DNA from: an uncultured Paracoccaceae bacterium
GTDB taxonomy: Bacteria > Pseudomonadota > Alphaproteobacteria > Rhodobacterales > Rhodobacteraceae
Assembly: GCA_947497985.1 (NCBI GenBank)
Contig: CANMIX010000004.1
Coordinates: 186,001-250,000 of the forward strand
DNA length: 64,000 bases
Direction: 5' to 3'
The first letter of the stretch is position 1; each line of letters begins with the position of its first letter. Both the position numbers and the translations under genes were made by a program. Below, piece after piece: positions 36,807 through 46,152 of this stretch. The notes beneath the pieces are model-generated. The model saw only the letters and a program-made list of their open reading frames with translations. It was not told the DNA's origin and did no database searches.

Positions 36807-37730
36807 TTAGGAGTTCACTGGTTTCGCTGACGTGCCACCGTTGTTGATGGCCCAAGTCGCGTTTGTCTTAATCCCACCCAGCGGGAAAAAATGCACATTG
36901 GTGACGTTAAAATCGGGGTTTGCGGCTTTGTGGGCCGCAAGCTCGGCCAAAACGTCAGTTGGCTCATAAGGTAGCAATAGTTTACTGACATCCATCGCGC
37001 GCTTTTGCAGCACCTTCAGCGACGGCCCGACTCCACATGCGATGGCAAATTTGATCAGGGTCTGCAGCTTGGCCGGTCCCGCGATGCCGATGTGAACCGG
37101 AATGTCTACGCCAGCGTCCTTGATCGCATCAGCCCAGGCAATTATTGGCTTTGCATCAAAAGCGAACTGGGTCGCCAGCGCCATTTTTGCGTCGGTTGTC
37201 TCAGCGAATTTTTGTTTCCACAGAAGCGCTTCTAAGACGTTCTTGTCAGAACCGTCAGGGTCGATGTCTTTGTTGCCCTCTGGATGGCCCGCCACGTGCA
37301 GAGCAGAGAAACCCGCCTTGTCAAACAAGCCAGTTTCCAGAAGCTGCATCGAGCTGTCAAAGTCACCGTGCGGCGTATCAACGCCACCTGCAAGAAGCAA
37401 CGCCTGTTTGACGTCCGCCTCACCTTGGTAACGGGCGATCCAATCAGAAAGCGTGGCTTGATCCTTGATAATCCGTGCTGGGAAATGGGGCATCACGGGA
37501 TAGCCTTCGGCATTGATCCGCTTGGCAGTCTCCACCATTTCTTCGATCGGCGTGCCCTCAATGTGGGCGATATATACGCGCGTACCCTTTGGGAGAAGGT
37601 CGCGGAAATCTTCGACTTTGGCCGCCGTACGCGGCATCACTTCAATCGAGTAACCCTTTAGAAAGGCTTCGACTTCTGGGTTCACAGGCTGTGCGCCATT
37701 GTCCCGTTTTTTAAAGTTCAGCAAAGCCAT
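36807..37730 (-). CDS. metF: Methylenetetrahydrofolate reductase-like protein
   Basis: A 307-residue TIM-barrel protein of the MetF family (PF02219). YSIEVMPRTAAKVEDFRDLL corresponds to the MetF N terminus with its catalytic Glu; HFPARIIKDQATL, LLLAGGVDTPHGDF and VPVHIGIAGPAKLQTLIKFA are characteristic. The start at 37730 has GGGAGG six bases upstream. It would supply 5-methyl-tetrahydrofolate to the methyltransferase encoded ten bases downstream. It is a divergent member, so the reverse, oxidative direction in one-carbon breakdown is also possible. Confidence 0.82.
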   Translation of the reverse strand: MALLNFKKRDNGAQPVNPEVEAFLKGYSIEVMPRTAAKVEDFRDLLPKGTRVYIAHIEGTPIEEMVETAKRINAEGYPVMPHFPARIIKDQATLSDWIARYQGEADVKQALLLAGGVDTPHGDFDSSMQLLETGLFDKAGFSALHVAGHPEGNKDIDPDGSDKNVLEALLWKQKFAETTDAKMALATQFAFDAKPIIAWADAIKDAGVDIPVHIGIAGPAKLQTLIKFAIACGVGPSLKVLQKRAMDVSKLLLPYEPTDVLAELAAHKAANPDFNVTNVHFFPLGGIKTNATWAINNGGTSAKPVNS

Positions 37731-37757
37731 CGCGGCCTCCCATAAAGATCCCAAGGC

Positions 37758-38054
37758 TTACGCCCATCCGTCATTTGCGATCAGCGCCTTTAGGCGATCC
37801 TGATCATACTCCTGTTCCAGACGTTTTGCTTCAGACAAGGCAACATCGTCAGCCGCCCCTTCCACCGCATAGGGATCTGCCTTGCGCCACTCAGCAAGAT
37901 AGGCATCCGCATCCTTGGCACCGACTTTCATGGCCGCCCGGTCGATCGCTTGTTCAAAACGTTCGTCCAGGACTTTTTTGCTGCCACGACGGCCCTTGCC
38001 AACGATGACCTGAGCCGGAATATCTCGCCAATATACGATTGTGACGTCAGGCAT
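37758..38054 (-). CDS. Small 'virulence factor' domain protein (PF13769-like)
   Basis: A 98-residue protein starting MPDVTIVYWRDIPAQVIVGK with GRRGSKKVLDERFEQAIDRA next. This domain is recorded in databases as 'virulence factor' but is found beside corrinoid and folate genes in non-pathogenic Rhodobacteraceae. The ATG at 38054 has an AGGA seven bases upstream; the longer frame to 38201 lacks support. It lies 27 bases upstream of the MetF-like gene, so it probably serves methyl-group metabolism. The mechanism is unknown. Confidence 0.75.
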   Translation of the reverse strand: MPDVTIVYWRDIPAQVIVGKGRRGSKKVLDERFEQAIDRAAMKVGAKDADAYLAEWRKADPYAVEGAADDVALSEAKRLEQEYDQDRLKALIANDGWA

Positions 38055-38344
38055 TTTCCTGATCCCCTCATTGTCTGGGTCTTTATGGTTTGTACTGGCA
38101 GCACATGCGGCGCGTTCGTCGATTTTCGACGCCACATGCGTTTTCAGCGACCTTTTGGCGGAACATGGGATACGCGAGTTACGCGCGAAAATCCAGTTCA
38201 AGCGGCGCTCATAATATTCACACTCTTCATGAGAACTATTGGTATTATTGCCCGCGATTTACTCACATTCTGTCTCAGGAAGCTTGCGCCGGAGGTGAGC
38301 GCGACATATCCTAAATTTAACACGATAATCGGAGGGCGTGAATC

Positions 38345-39457
38345 ATGGCGCCCAGGCGTTCAAAAGGTGCGCGTGCGTTTCCCGTCGCGGTTGAGACGAC
38401 AGCACCGGCCCGCCCAGATCCCGACGCGCTCTATGCGGCGTTAGATTTGGGAACTAACAGTTGCAGGATGCTCATTGCCCAACCAAAGGGCAGCGGGTTT
38501 CATGTTGTAGATAGCTTTTCAAAGTCGGTGCAATTGGGCGCTGGCCTAGAGAAGTCTGGCCGTTTGTCACGCAGCTCCATGAGCCGCACGATACAAGCGC
38601 TGCGGATCTGCCAGAAAAAACTCAAACGCCACCGGGTAAAGAATATGCGGCTGGTCGCGACCGAGGCATGTCGGCGCGCTAAAAACGCACGAGACTTCAT
38701 CCATCAAGTGCGGCGTGAGACCGGGTTGAAGCTCGAAATCATAAAACCCGAGGAAGAAGCCCGCCTCGCAGTGATCTCTTGCGCGCCTTTGGTGTCCACA
38801 AAAACCGAACAATTGCTGGTTGTTGATATTGGCGGCGGTTCGACCGAACTGGTCTGGATCGACCTCTCATCCGTACGCCGTCGTGACCGCCCAACCGCGA
38901 TTATGCGGTTGCAAGCCGGGTTTCACACCGGAGATAGCCCGTTTCCAGCCGCCAAAGTGGTTGATTGGATCAGCGTGCCCCTTGGTGTGGCAACCCTGCG
39001 AGACCAGTTCAGCGACGTCGAAGATGATTCTGCGCGTTTTGCTTTGATGAGCTGGTTCTTCGAAGAAAACCTGGCGACTTTTGCACCTTATAAGGACGAG
39101 CAAACGCGCGAAGGGTTTCAGATCGTTGGGACATCCGGAACGATAACAACGGTCGCCGCCTCCCATTTAGGGTTGAAACGCTATGACCGGACCAAGGTCG
39201 ATGGGCTGCGAATGACATCAGATCAGATTGACAAAGTCATACGTGGGTATCTAGACCTCGGTCCCAACGGACGCCGCCATGATCCCCGGATCGGCGATGA
39301 CCGGCAGGCTCTGATCATGTCAGGCTCGGCGATCTTGCAGACGTTGCTGCGGTGCTGGCCTACGGATCGCCTGTCTGTTGCGGATCGGGGACTGCGTGAG
39401 GGGCTGCTTTATGCCCAGATGAGCGCGGATGGTGTTCTGGAAGACGGGCCGTTCTGA
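38345..39457 (+). CDS. ppx: Exopolyphosphatase / GppA phosphatase family
   Basis: A 370-residue actin-fold phosphatase. The phosphate-1 loop is ALDLGTNSCRMLIAQ, the phosphate-2 loop VVDIGGGSTELVW, and GTSGTITTVAA forms the adenosine-type motif. It hydrolyses polyphosphate or pppGpp. The protein lacks the C-terminal HD-like domain of E. coli Ppx, as is common in alphaproteobacteria. It is followed 67 bases later by rlmE in the same direction, a conserved pairing. A good ribosome site (CGGAGGG) precedes the ATG. Confidence 0.88.
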   Translation: MAPRRSKGARAFPVAVETTAPARPDPDALYAALDLGTNSCRMLIAQPKGSGFHVVDSFSKSVQLGAGLEKSGRLSRSSMSRTIQALRICQKKLKRHRVKNMRLVATEACRRAKNARDFIHQVRRETGLKLEIIKPEEEARLAVISCAPLVSTKTEQLLVVDIGGGSTELVWIDLSSVRRRDRPTAIMRLQAGFHTGDSPFPAAKVVDWISVPLGVATLRDQFSDVEDDSARFALMSWFFEENLATFAPYKDEQTREGFQIVGTSGTITTVAASHLGLKRYDRTKVDGLRMTSDQIDKVIRGYLDLGPNGRRHDPRIGDDRQALIMSGSAILQTLLRCWPTDRLSVADRGLREGLLYAQMSADGVLEDGPF

Positions 39458-39524
39458 CCCAACTCCAATATTGAAATAGATGTGGTAAAGTGGCTCTAGA
39501 CGCTGCTTTCGTGATGGTGATGAC

Positions 39525-40241
39525 ATGGCAAAGACGCCAACTGGAAAAAACACTTCTGGCCGCGGACAGCGGGACCTGAAGGTCAAAGTAAAATCCGCAC
39601 GCGGACGTCGGCTCAGCTCGACGCGCTGGCTGCAGCGGCAATTGAACGACCCTTATGTCCGCCGCGCCCAGCTGGAAGGGTATCGCGGACGTGCAGCTTA
39701 CAAGATCATGGAACTGGACGACAGATTCCGCTTCCTCGTGCCTGGCGCGCTGGTGGTGGACCTGGGCTGTGCGCCCGGCGGCTGGAGCCAGGTCGCCGTA
39801 AAACGCATCAATTCTCAAGGCGAGAAGAAGGGCAAGTCAGTTGGCCGCATTGTGGGCGTGGACTTGCAAGAGATCGAACCGCTTGCCGGGGCCGAATTCC
39901 ACCAGTTGGATTTCATGGACGAAGGCGCCGACGACCAGGTGAAAGAATGGCTGGGTGGCAAAGCAAACGTCGTCATGTCAGATATGGCGGCGGCCAGTTC
40001 TGGCCACAAGCAGACAGATCACTTGCGCATCATTTCCCTTTGCGAAACAGCGGCTTACTTTGCCTTTGACGTGCTCGAAGTCGGTGGAACGTTCGTCGCA
40101 AAAGTTTTGGCAGGTGGCGCAGAAGGTGAATTGCAAAAGCTGCTCAAGACCAAGTTCGACAAGGTCATGAACGTCAAGCCGCCCTCCTCGCGGTCGGACA
40201 GCTCTGAAAAATTTGTGGTTGCAACGGGGTATCGCGGTTAA
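39525..40241 (+). CDS. rlmE: 23S rRNA 2'-O-methyltransferase (U2552)
   Basis: A 238-residue RrmJ/FtsJ methyltransferase that modifies U2552 in the ribosomal A loop. [20 protein letters not shown] includes the first catalytic Lys, [15 protein letters not shown] is the SAM site, and [16 protein letters not shown] with [12 protein letters not shown] supplies the remaining K-D-K-E residues. An extra basic N-terminal segment (about residues 1-40) is typical of alphaproteobacteria. Confidence 0.95.
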   Translation: MAKTPTGKNTSGRGQRDLKVKVKSARGRRLSSTRWLQRQLNDPYVRRAQLEGYRGRAAYKIMELDDRFRFLVPGALVVDLGCAPGGWSQVAVKRINSQGEKKGKSVGRIVGVDLQEIEPLAGAEFHQLDFMDEGADDQVKEWLGGKANVVMSDMAAASSGHKQTDHLRIISLCETAAYFAFDVLEVGGTFVAKVLAGGAEGELQKLLKTKFDKVMNVKPPSSRSDSSEKFVVATGYRG

Positions 40242-40276
40242 CGCGGCATCCCGATTTTCATGCGGCGGTGCGAGCC

Positions 40277-40447
40277 TTAGTGCGGCGCGCGTGCCTGGAG
40301 CGATTGACTGGCAATTTCGCGCTGGATGCGCGGCAGCATGTCTTCGTCTTCGGTCAGCCGCAGAATTCGGACCTGCTCGGATGTTGACTTACCGCGGATA
40401 ACTTTGGCGGTCTTGATAACTTTGATTGTCTGCGCGAGAATTGACAT
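40277..40447 (-). CDS. Possible 56-residue protein
   Basis: A short frame starts MSILAQTIKVIKTAKVIRGK and ends with an acidic then helical segment (RLTEDEDMLPRIQREI). It has an ATG with GGGA eight bases upstream, but that ribosome site lies in one arm of a long inverted repeat. No family is recognised. It fills most of the gap between rlmE and the YihY gene. Confidence 0.4.
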   Translation of the reverse strand: MSILAQTIKVIKTAKVIRGKSTSEQVRILRLTEDEDMLPRIQREIASQSLQARAPH

Positions 40448-40449
40448 GG

Positions 40450-40488
40450 TTTATCCCAACTGTTTTTTGCCTCAACAACTGGGATAAA
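40450..40488. promoter_or_regulatory. Long inverted repeat over the ribosome site of the small ORF
   Basis: Arms of 15 bases (40450-40464 and 40474-40488) begin with nine perfectly paired bases TTTATCCCA/TGGGATAAA and match at 13 of 15, with a 9-base loop. On the minus strand the arm nearer the ATG (40447) contains its GGGA. It could be a repressor operator or an RNA switch. Confidence 0.45.
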
Positions 40489-40556
40489 GACCGAGTGTGG
40501 ACCAGTTATGGCCCAATTGTGGCACCACTGCCTTATTGTTCTTAAAGTGGAAACAA

Positions 40557-41417
40557 TCATGCGCGCTCTGCTTGCTCGCGCAACGCCATCAACGCGCCAT
40601 TCAATTCCGCCCCTAGGATCAGGATCGCTGCATTCAGATATAGAAAGACCAAGGCAACCATAGCCCCAGCCAAACCGGCATAGGTTGCTGAATACTGCGC
40701 GAAACTCGCGACATAATAGGCGAAACCAAGCCCTGCAGCCCACCACAAAACGACGGTAAACACGGCCCCTGCCCCAATTTCCGATAACCTGTGCAACCGG
40801 TCAGGCAAGGCCAGATGGCTTACAAATACCGCAGCCAACGGAACCGTCAGTACCAAAACCCCATTCAGCCCATTCTCCCATGTCGCAATAAAACCCTCTG
40901 TCATTGCCGGAAAAAAATCGACCAAGTAGCGAATAGAAAGCGGTAACAGCACTTCGAACAGGGCAGCCGCCAAAAGGCCCAACCCGCCCAGGATAACCAG
41001 CACAACACAAATAAGGCGCGCTTTCCAATATGCGCGGCGATCTTCTTCGCGATAGGCAGAGACCATTGCCAAACGTACCGCATCAACACCGTTAGAGGCA
41101 AAATAGAGCGTCACAATACCGCTGAAAGTCACCAAACGCAGGCCCGAGTTTTGCAGCACCGCAACCACCTCGCCTTTGATCGGATCAGCCACAGCAGCAG
41201 GCCAGGACCCAAACAGCAGGTCTAGAACATATTCGATATCAATGGATTGTGCCGAAACCTCAGTAATTGCACCCGCTAGCGACACCGTAAAAAGCGCGAA
41301 AGGAAACAATGCCAGCATCATGGACATCGCGATATGGGAGCTCAGGACCCAGCCGTTTTTGCTCCGGAACTGACGCGTGGCAAGAACCAGAGCTTGGAAA
41401 AACATGCGTACCGCCAT
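40557..41417 (-). CDS. YihY/BrkB-family inner-membrane protein
   Basis: A 286-residue integral membrane protein with about six hydrophobic segments. SSHIAMSMMLALFPFALFTV near residue 30 and TYAGLAGAMVALVFLYLNAA near the C terminus are the conserved YihY parts, ending ILGAELNGALMALRE. Some members were once annotated as RNase BN in error. The function is unknown; envelope transport is suggested for the family. Confidence 0.88.
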   Translation of the reverse strand: MAVRMFFQALVLATRQFRSKNGWVLSSHIAMSMMLALFPFALFTVSLAGAITEVSAQSIDIEYVLDLLFGSWPAAVADPIKGEVVAVLQNSGLRLVTFSGIVTLYFASNGVDAVRLAMVSAYREEDRRAYWKARLICVVLVILGGLGLLAAALFEVLLPLSIRYLVDFFPAMTEGFIATWENGLNGVLVLTVPLAAVFVSHLALPDRLHRLSEIGAGAVFTVVLWWAAGLGFAYYVASFAQYSATYAGLAGAMVALVFLYLNAAILILGAELNGALMALREQAERA

Positions 41418-41588
41418 TCAGAAGTCCCCTGATTGATGAGCATCACGAAAGGGTGAAACCTTTGGCAAAACGAGGCTGCTCGCGATTTCGTGCTTTCTTT
41501 TCAAAACCAATACCTTATCCCTGTCGTATACTATAGGAAAACCGTGTCACCGCTGTTCTTTTCTGACACGCGCTTTGGGAGAGCCATT

Positions 41589-42245
41589 GTGACCCTGGTG
41601 ATGAAAAATGTAGAAAAAGCTTTTGTTGCACAAGGTCGACGACGTGAAATCCTACGTGGTGTATCCATCACGCTTGAGGCAGGACACTCGCTCGCGCTTA
41701 CCGGTGAAAGCGGATCGGGAAAGAGCACGCTTCTTCACCTGGCCGCCGCATTAGACCACTGCGACAATGGAGAGATTTATGTTTCAGGACAGTCGGTTAC
41801 CGGCATGTCTGAAACCGACCGTTCAACACTGCGACGAGAAACCGTGGCAGTGATATTTCAACAATTTAATTTGGTTCCATCCCTCACGGTATGGCAAAAC
41901 ATCGCGCTGCACGCCCGGTTGGCTAAAACGTTTGAACCCGAATGGGCTACACATCTGTGTCAATTCCTCGGCCTAGAAGAGCTGCGAGACCGGTATCCGG
42001 ATCAACTGTCCGGCGGGCAGCAGCAACGCGTTGCGATCGCGCGAGCGATGGCTGTACGTCCTCGACTGTTGCTCGCGGATGAACCGACTGGAAATCTGGA
42101 TGAAGATACCAGCCATAAGGTACTGGATTTACTCTTGGATTTAGCTCGGCAGGAAAACACGTCGCTGTTGCTGGTCACTCATTCTCAGGCCATCGCTGCA
42201 CGCACGGATCGACGCCTTCATCTAAGCAAAGGCCGCATAGAATGA
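41589..42245 (+). CDS. ABC transporter ATPase, AttE-like (LolD/MacB type)
   Basis: A 218-residue ATPase. Walker [11 protein letters not shown] loop [13 protein letters not shown], signature [14 protein letters not shown], Walker [13 protein letters not shown] and the switch His ([10 protein letters not shown]) are complete. The preferred start is the GTG at 41589 with GGGAGA upstream; ATG 41601 is the alternative. Four-base overlap with an FtsX-type permease and then an AttH-like secreted protein gives the AttE-FG-H pattern, a system that extracts or assembles an envelope component rather than importing a solute. Confidence 0.88.
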   Translation: MTLVMKNVEKAFVAQGRRREILRGVSITLEAGHSLALTGESGSGKSTLLHLAAALDHCDNGEIYVSGQSVTGMSETDRSTLRRETVAVIFQQFNLVPSLTVWQNIALHARLAKTFEPEWATHLCQFLGLEELRDRYPDQLSGGQQQRVAIARAMAVRPRLLLADEPTGNLDEDTSHKVLDLLLDLARQENTSLLLVTHSQAIAARTDRRLHLSKGRIE

Positions 42246-44638
42246 TGTATTGGGGTCTCTTGGCGCTCCTGTCTCATTGGCGCCGCGCACCCGTTCAGTT
42301 GTTGGCAATTGTTTTCGGATTAGCCCTGTCAACGGCACTGTGGTCGGCCGTACAGGCGATCAACGCAACTGCCCGCAGCAGCTACGCCTCAGCGGAATCA
42401 CAACTCACGCTATTTGGCACCGACCGTATTACGTCCGTCGACGGCTCTCTAACACTTGAGGACTATATCTCGTTCAGACGCCAAGGTTGGGGGGTCTCCC
42501 CGGTTTGGGAACGCGAGGTGGCTCTGGGCGGAAGCGAGGTGACGTTATTGGCCATCGACGTCCTGTCTCACCCCATGGTCGACAGTTTGCTGGACACAGA
42601 TGGCGCGTTTGCAACAAGTTCATCCTCCAGCACGGCTCCAGAATTGGACCAGATTCCGTTCTTTTTGCACCCGCATACCCTGGCCAAGATGTCCTCGCCG
42701 CCACCGCGTACAACCACTGTGACCAACCTTCCTGTCGGCCTTGTTGTGACCGACTTCGCAGCAGTTCAGAACCTGCGTGCTGACATTAACATACTCTCAT
42801 ACCTTGTTGTTTTAGAGGACAACAAAAGAGATGAGAGCGACTTGCTTTCCGAATATCGATGGATCCGATCAGCACAGATCTCGCCAGGACAACTGACGGA
42901 CAGCTTCCATCTTAACTTGACCGCATTTGGACTGCTTGCCTTTGTGGTTGGGCTTTTCATTGTCCAAAGCACCATAAAATTGGCCGTTGAACAACGACGC
43001 GGGTTGATGCGCACATTGCGCAGCCTCGGACTGTCGTTGACCGGACTCGTGACGCTCTGTGCCGCGGAACTGCTGATGTTGGCCTTATTCGCCGGCAGCC
43101 TTGGATTGGGACTTGGTTTTTTTGTCGCGGGCGCGCTGCTGCCTGACGTCAATGCGACCTTGAGCGGACTTTACGGCGCCGAAGTTTCTGGCACGTTGAG
43201 TATGGAGCCGTCTTGGGTGGTTCTTGGTCTCACCATGACCCTTTTGGGGACTGCAGTTGCCGGTGGGACTTCGCTGTATCAAGTCTACCGTTTACCCATC
43301 CTTCAAGGGCCCGCCACGTCTGCGCGCGCAGCAACTTCGGCGCGGATACAAAAACGTGGATTGATTGTTGGCTTCCTTTTGCTGGCGGTCACACCGCTCT
43401 TGTTGTTGGTACCCCACCTAATCGCTGGTTTCGCACTGATGGGCACCTTGATGTTGGGGACCGTGCTGTTGTTGCCGGCTGTTGTCTCGTGGTTCATCAA
43501 CATTGCCGAACGAGCAGCGCGGCCCGGTCTGCCGCAGTGGTTTTGGTCAGACATGCGAGTTCAATTACACACGCTGAACGTGCCGCTGATGGCTTTGGCC
43601 TTGGCAATTGCGACAACTATCGGCGTTGAAACAATGACTTCTAGCTTCCGGCTCACCTTTGTTGAGTGGCTTAACCAACGCTTTGCGGCCGATCTATACA
43701 TTCGCATCGATGATGCAAAACAGGCTCCTGCAATATTGGAATTCCTGTCAAACAATGGACACCACGCTCGCCCTCTCAGAACCGCCGACCTGACGCATGC
43801 TGCGCATCCAACCCAAATATGGGGCGTTGTAGAGGATCCCTATTACCAGGACCGCTGGCCCATGATTTCACAATTACCTGAGGCCTGGCCACAGCTTCAC
43901 ATGGGTGGCGGCGTCGTAATCAATGAACAAATGGCACGTGCACGGGATCTATGGCCAGACGACACGTTTACCGTAACGAACGTGGGGACTGTGTCGGTGC
44001 TTGGCGTTTATTCGGACTATGGCAATCCAAACCACCAGATCATAATGTCCAACGATATTTTGGAACGCAGTTTTATCGATACGCAACTGTCGAATATTGC
44101 GGTATCCACACCGGATAAAACCGGCCTTCGCAATGCCTTACTGGATGTTTTTTACTTAGATAACAGCGCAATCCTTGATCAGAACGCGTTACGCGATCAA
44201 TCGTTGAAAGTATTCGATCAAACTTTTGTCGTCACGGCGGCATTGAATGTGCTAACCCTCGCGATCGCGGGATTTGCTCTGTTGACCAGCTTTGCGGCAC
44301 TTTGGAATCAACGTTTGCCGCAGATTGCGCCGATTTGGGCAATGGGCTTGCCTTTGCGCAGCATCGCTCAGTTAGAGGTCACGCGCAGTCTCGGTCTGGC
44401 GTTTCTGACCGCTCTTTTTGCAATACCGCTCGGCGTGGTTTTAGCTTGGGTGTTGCTTTCGGTAACCAACGTGTTGGCTTTTGGATGGAAACTGCAACTT
44501 TATCTGTTTCCGGTCAGCTGGTTGCGCACCGTTCTTCTTGCCCTGATCGCCGCGCTTTTAGCCTGCGCGCCATCTGCGTTTCGACTGCTGCGCATCGCTC
44601 CATCCGAATTGCTTAAGGTGTTTGCCAATGAACGTTAA
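42242..44638 (+). CDS. FtsX/MacB-type ABC permease (AttF-AttG fusion-like)
   Basis: A 798-residue permease with two FtsX-like halves. The membrane segments are near residues 15-35, 225-250, 275-300, 325-350 and 375-420 in the first half, and again near 445-465 and 660-795. A large periplasmic domain sits between segments in each half. It overlaps the ATPase gene (ATGA) and its end overlaps the AttH-like start by 11 bases. Related systems (LolCE, MacB) use mechanical force on periplasmic substrates; the substrate here is unknown. Confidence 0.85.
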   Translation: MMYWGLLALLSHWRRAPVQLLAIVFGLALSTALWSAVQAINATARSSYASAESQLTLFGTDRITSVDGSLTLEDYISFRRQGWGVSPVWEREVALGGSEVTLLAIDVLSHPMVDSLLDTDGAFATSSSSSTAPELDQIPFFLHPHTLAKMSSPPPRTTTVTNLPVGLVVTDFAAVQNLRADINILSYLVVLEDNKRDESDLLSEYRWIRSAQISPGQLTDSFHLNLTAFGLLAFVVGLFIVQSTIKLAVEQRRGLMRTLRSLGLSLTGLVTLCAAELLMLALFAGSLGLGLGFFVAGALLPDVNATLSGLYGAEVSGTLSMEPSWVVLGLTMTLLGTAVAGGTSLYQVYRLPILQGPATSARAATSARIQKRGLIVGFLLLAVTPLLLLVPHLIAGFALMGTLMLGTVLLLPAVVSWFINIAERAARPGLPQWFWSDMRVQLHTLNVPLMALALAIATTIGVETMTSSFRLTFVEWLNQRFAADLYIRIDDAKQAPAILEFLSNNGHHARPLRTADLTHAAHPTQIWGVVEDPYYQDRWPMISQLPEAWPQLHMGGGVVINEQMARARDLWPDDTFTVTNVGTVSVLGVYSDYGNPNHQIIMSNDILERSFIDTQLSNIAVSTPDKTGLRNALLDVFYLDNSAILDQNALRDQSLKVFDQTFVVTAALNVLTLAIAGFALLTSFAALWNQRLPQIAPIWAMGLPLRSIAQLEVTRSLGLAFLTALFAIPLGVVLAWVLLSVTNVLAFGWKLQLYLFPVSWLRTVLLALIAALLACAPSAFRLLRIAPSELLKVFANER

Positions 44639-45683
44639 ACAGATCGTCACCGCGCTCTTGTTCCTGACACCAACCGTTACCCACTCTCAAGGGTTTGCCG
44701 GATTAGGTCAAAGCGCTGGTGAAGGTTTTCAGGTTCCAGAACTTGGGAAAACATTTTCATTTCCACATGATCACGGTGCACATCCTGATTTTCGCATTGA
44801 ATGGTGGTATTTAACTGCCAACCTTAAAGATAAAAGCGGGGAAGACTTGGGGATTCAGTGGACGTTGTTCCGCTCCGCCAGCGAACCCCAGGAAACATAT
44901 GACTGGCAAAGCCCTCAGTTCTGGCTGGCCCATGCTGCTGTGACGACAGCGGACACCCACCGTTTTGCTGAGAAATTGTCGCGCGGAGGCATTGGACAAG
45001 CGGGGGTCGTTACAACCCCGTTTGAAGCTTGGATCGACGATTGGAGCATGCTGGGCTTGGACTCCAGCCTCGATCGTCTTTCGTTGACCGCATCCGGCGA
45101 TGGTTTCGCGTATGATCTGCAACTTCAATCGGACGGTCCATTGGTATTTCATGGCACGCAAGGGTATTCTGTAAAGTCGGAAGCGGGACAAGCGAGCTAT
45201 TATTACTCGCAACCACACTATAAAATCACGGGCCAAGTCACTCTAGAAGAACGCGTTTTTGATGTTGAAGGCTCCGGTTGGTTGGATCGCGAATGGTCCA
45301 GTCAACCCCTTGCAGAGGACCAAAGCGGCTGGGACTGGTTCTCCTTGAACTTTGACGACGATAGCAAACTGATGGGCTTTGTATTGCGCGGCGCATCCGG
45401 CCCCTTCACCTCCGGCAGTTGGATTGACTCAAACGGCAACGTGTTTCCACTTTCACCCGGCGCGTTTCAAGCGGCTCCGATAGTATTCGACGACCTGAAT
45501 GCAGGCAAAATTCCAACGTCTTGGAAGGTGACATTACCAGAGCAAGACGTTGATATCACAGTCACTTCACTAAACCCTAACGCCTGGATGGAAACCTCAT
45601 TTTCATATTGGGAAGGTCCGGTAACAGTAACTGGCAGCCACTCTGGGCGTGGATACTTGGAGATGACCGGATACGGGGAGTAG
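44628..45683 (+). CDS. AttH/CrtC-like lipocalin-type exported protein
   Basis: A 351-residue protein with a signal peptide (about residues 1-22, KQIVTALLFLTPTVTHS). The family core is present: FPHDHGAHPDFRIEWWYLTA, WLAHAAVT, GSGWLDREWSSQPLAEDQSG and DWFSLNFDD. The domain is shared with carotenoid 1,2-hydratase (CrtC) but here follows an ABC ATPase and FtsX permease, which is the AttH arrangement; a carotenoid role is not supported. Its reading frame also opens at a TTG at 44622. It overlaps the permease gene by 11 bases. Confidence 0.83.
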   Translation: MNVKQIVTALLFLTPTVTHSQGFAGLGQSAGEGFQVPELGKTFSFPHDHGAHPDFRIEWWYLTANLKDKSGEDLGIQWTLFRSASEPQETYDWQSPQFWLAHAAVTTADTHRFAEKLSRGGIGQAGVVTTPFEAWIDDWSMLGLDSSLDRLSLTASGDGFAYDLQLQSDGPLVFHGTQGYSVKSEAGQASYYYSQPHYKITGQVTLEERVFDVEGSGWLDREWSSQPLAEDQSGWDWFSLNFDDDSKLMGFVLRGASGPFTSGSWIDSNGNVFPLSPGAFQAAPIVFDDLNAGKIPTSWKVTLPEQDVDITVTSLNPNAWMETSFSYWEGPVTVTGSHSGRGYLEMTGYGE

Positions 45684-45750
45684 ATTTAACCACTCTCTAA
45701 CGCATCTAGCTATAAAGTTGAGCACTTTTCAATCAACGGGGGAGAGCCCG

Positions 45751-46101
45751 ATGAATCTGTATCATTGCTCAATCGATCTTTTAAACGACGCCAAGGCGTT
45801 GGCGTTTGCAAATGCGGTCGAAAACTGGATGGCCTATCTCAAAGAACGGGGCACCGTGCGCGATTGGCGTTTGATGCGGCGAAAGCTGCATCTCGCCAAT
45901 GACAGTTGCCGCGACTTCATGCTGGATATTGAGTTCGACAATATGACTCAATTGGACAGCGCGTTTCGCGTCCTTGGCGAAAAAGACGAAGAGGTGGAGC
46001 GTTTGTACGCGGCGGTTTCATCGCTCATCGCATCAGTAGACGTTGGCCTTTATCGTCCCTTTCCTGACCCCGAACGTGCAGAGCGGATGGCGCTTGTCTA
46101 A
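45751..46101 (+). CDS. Conserved hypothetical protein (possibly DUF6614)
   Basis: A 116-residue soluble protein starting MNLYHCSIDLLNDAKALAFA and containing VRDWRLMRRKLHLANDSCRD. A GGGGGAGA ribosome site precedes the ATG at 45751; the frame opens at 45718. The pattern resembles dimeric alpha-beta barrel-like proteins seen in Rhodobacteraceae. The function is unknown. It is followed by a shared bidirectional terminator. Confidence 0.7.
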   Translation: MNLYHCSIDLLNDAKALAFANAVENWMAYLKERGTVRDWRLMRRKLHLANDSCRDFMLDIEFDNMTQLDSAFRVLGEKDEEVERLYAAVSSLIASVDVGLYRPFPDPERAERMALV

Positions 46102-46104
46102 CAT

Positions 46105-46133
46105 AAAAAGCCGGACGTAAGACCCGGCTTTTT
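46105..46133. terminator. Bidirectional terminator
   Basis: AAAAAGCCGG (46105-46114) pairs with CCGGCTTTTT (46124-46133) around 9 bases. It serves the plus-strand hypothetical gene and the minus-strand M32 gene. Confidence 0.9.
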
Positions 46134-46152
46134 ATACGTTATGCGCGCGAAT

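Noticed and set aside
44628-45683. Carotenoid 1,2-hydratase (CrtC)
   Set aside because: The domain is shared, but the gene is fused by overlap to an ABC ATPase and FtsX permease and has a signal peptide, so AttH is the better call; no other carotenoid genes are present.
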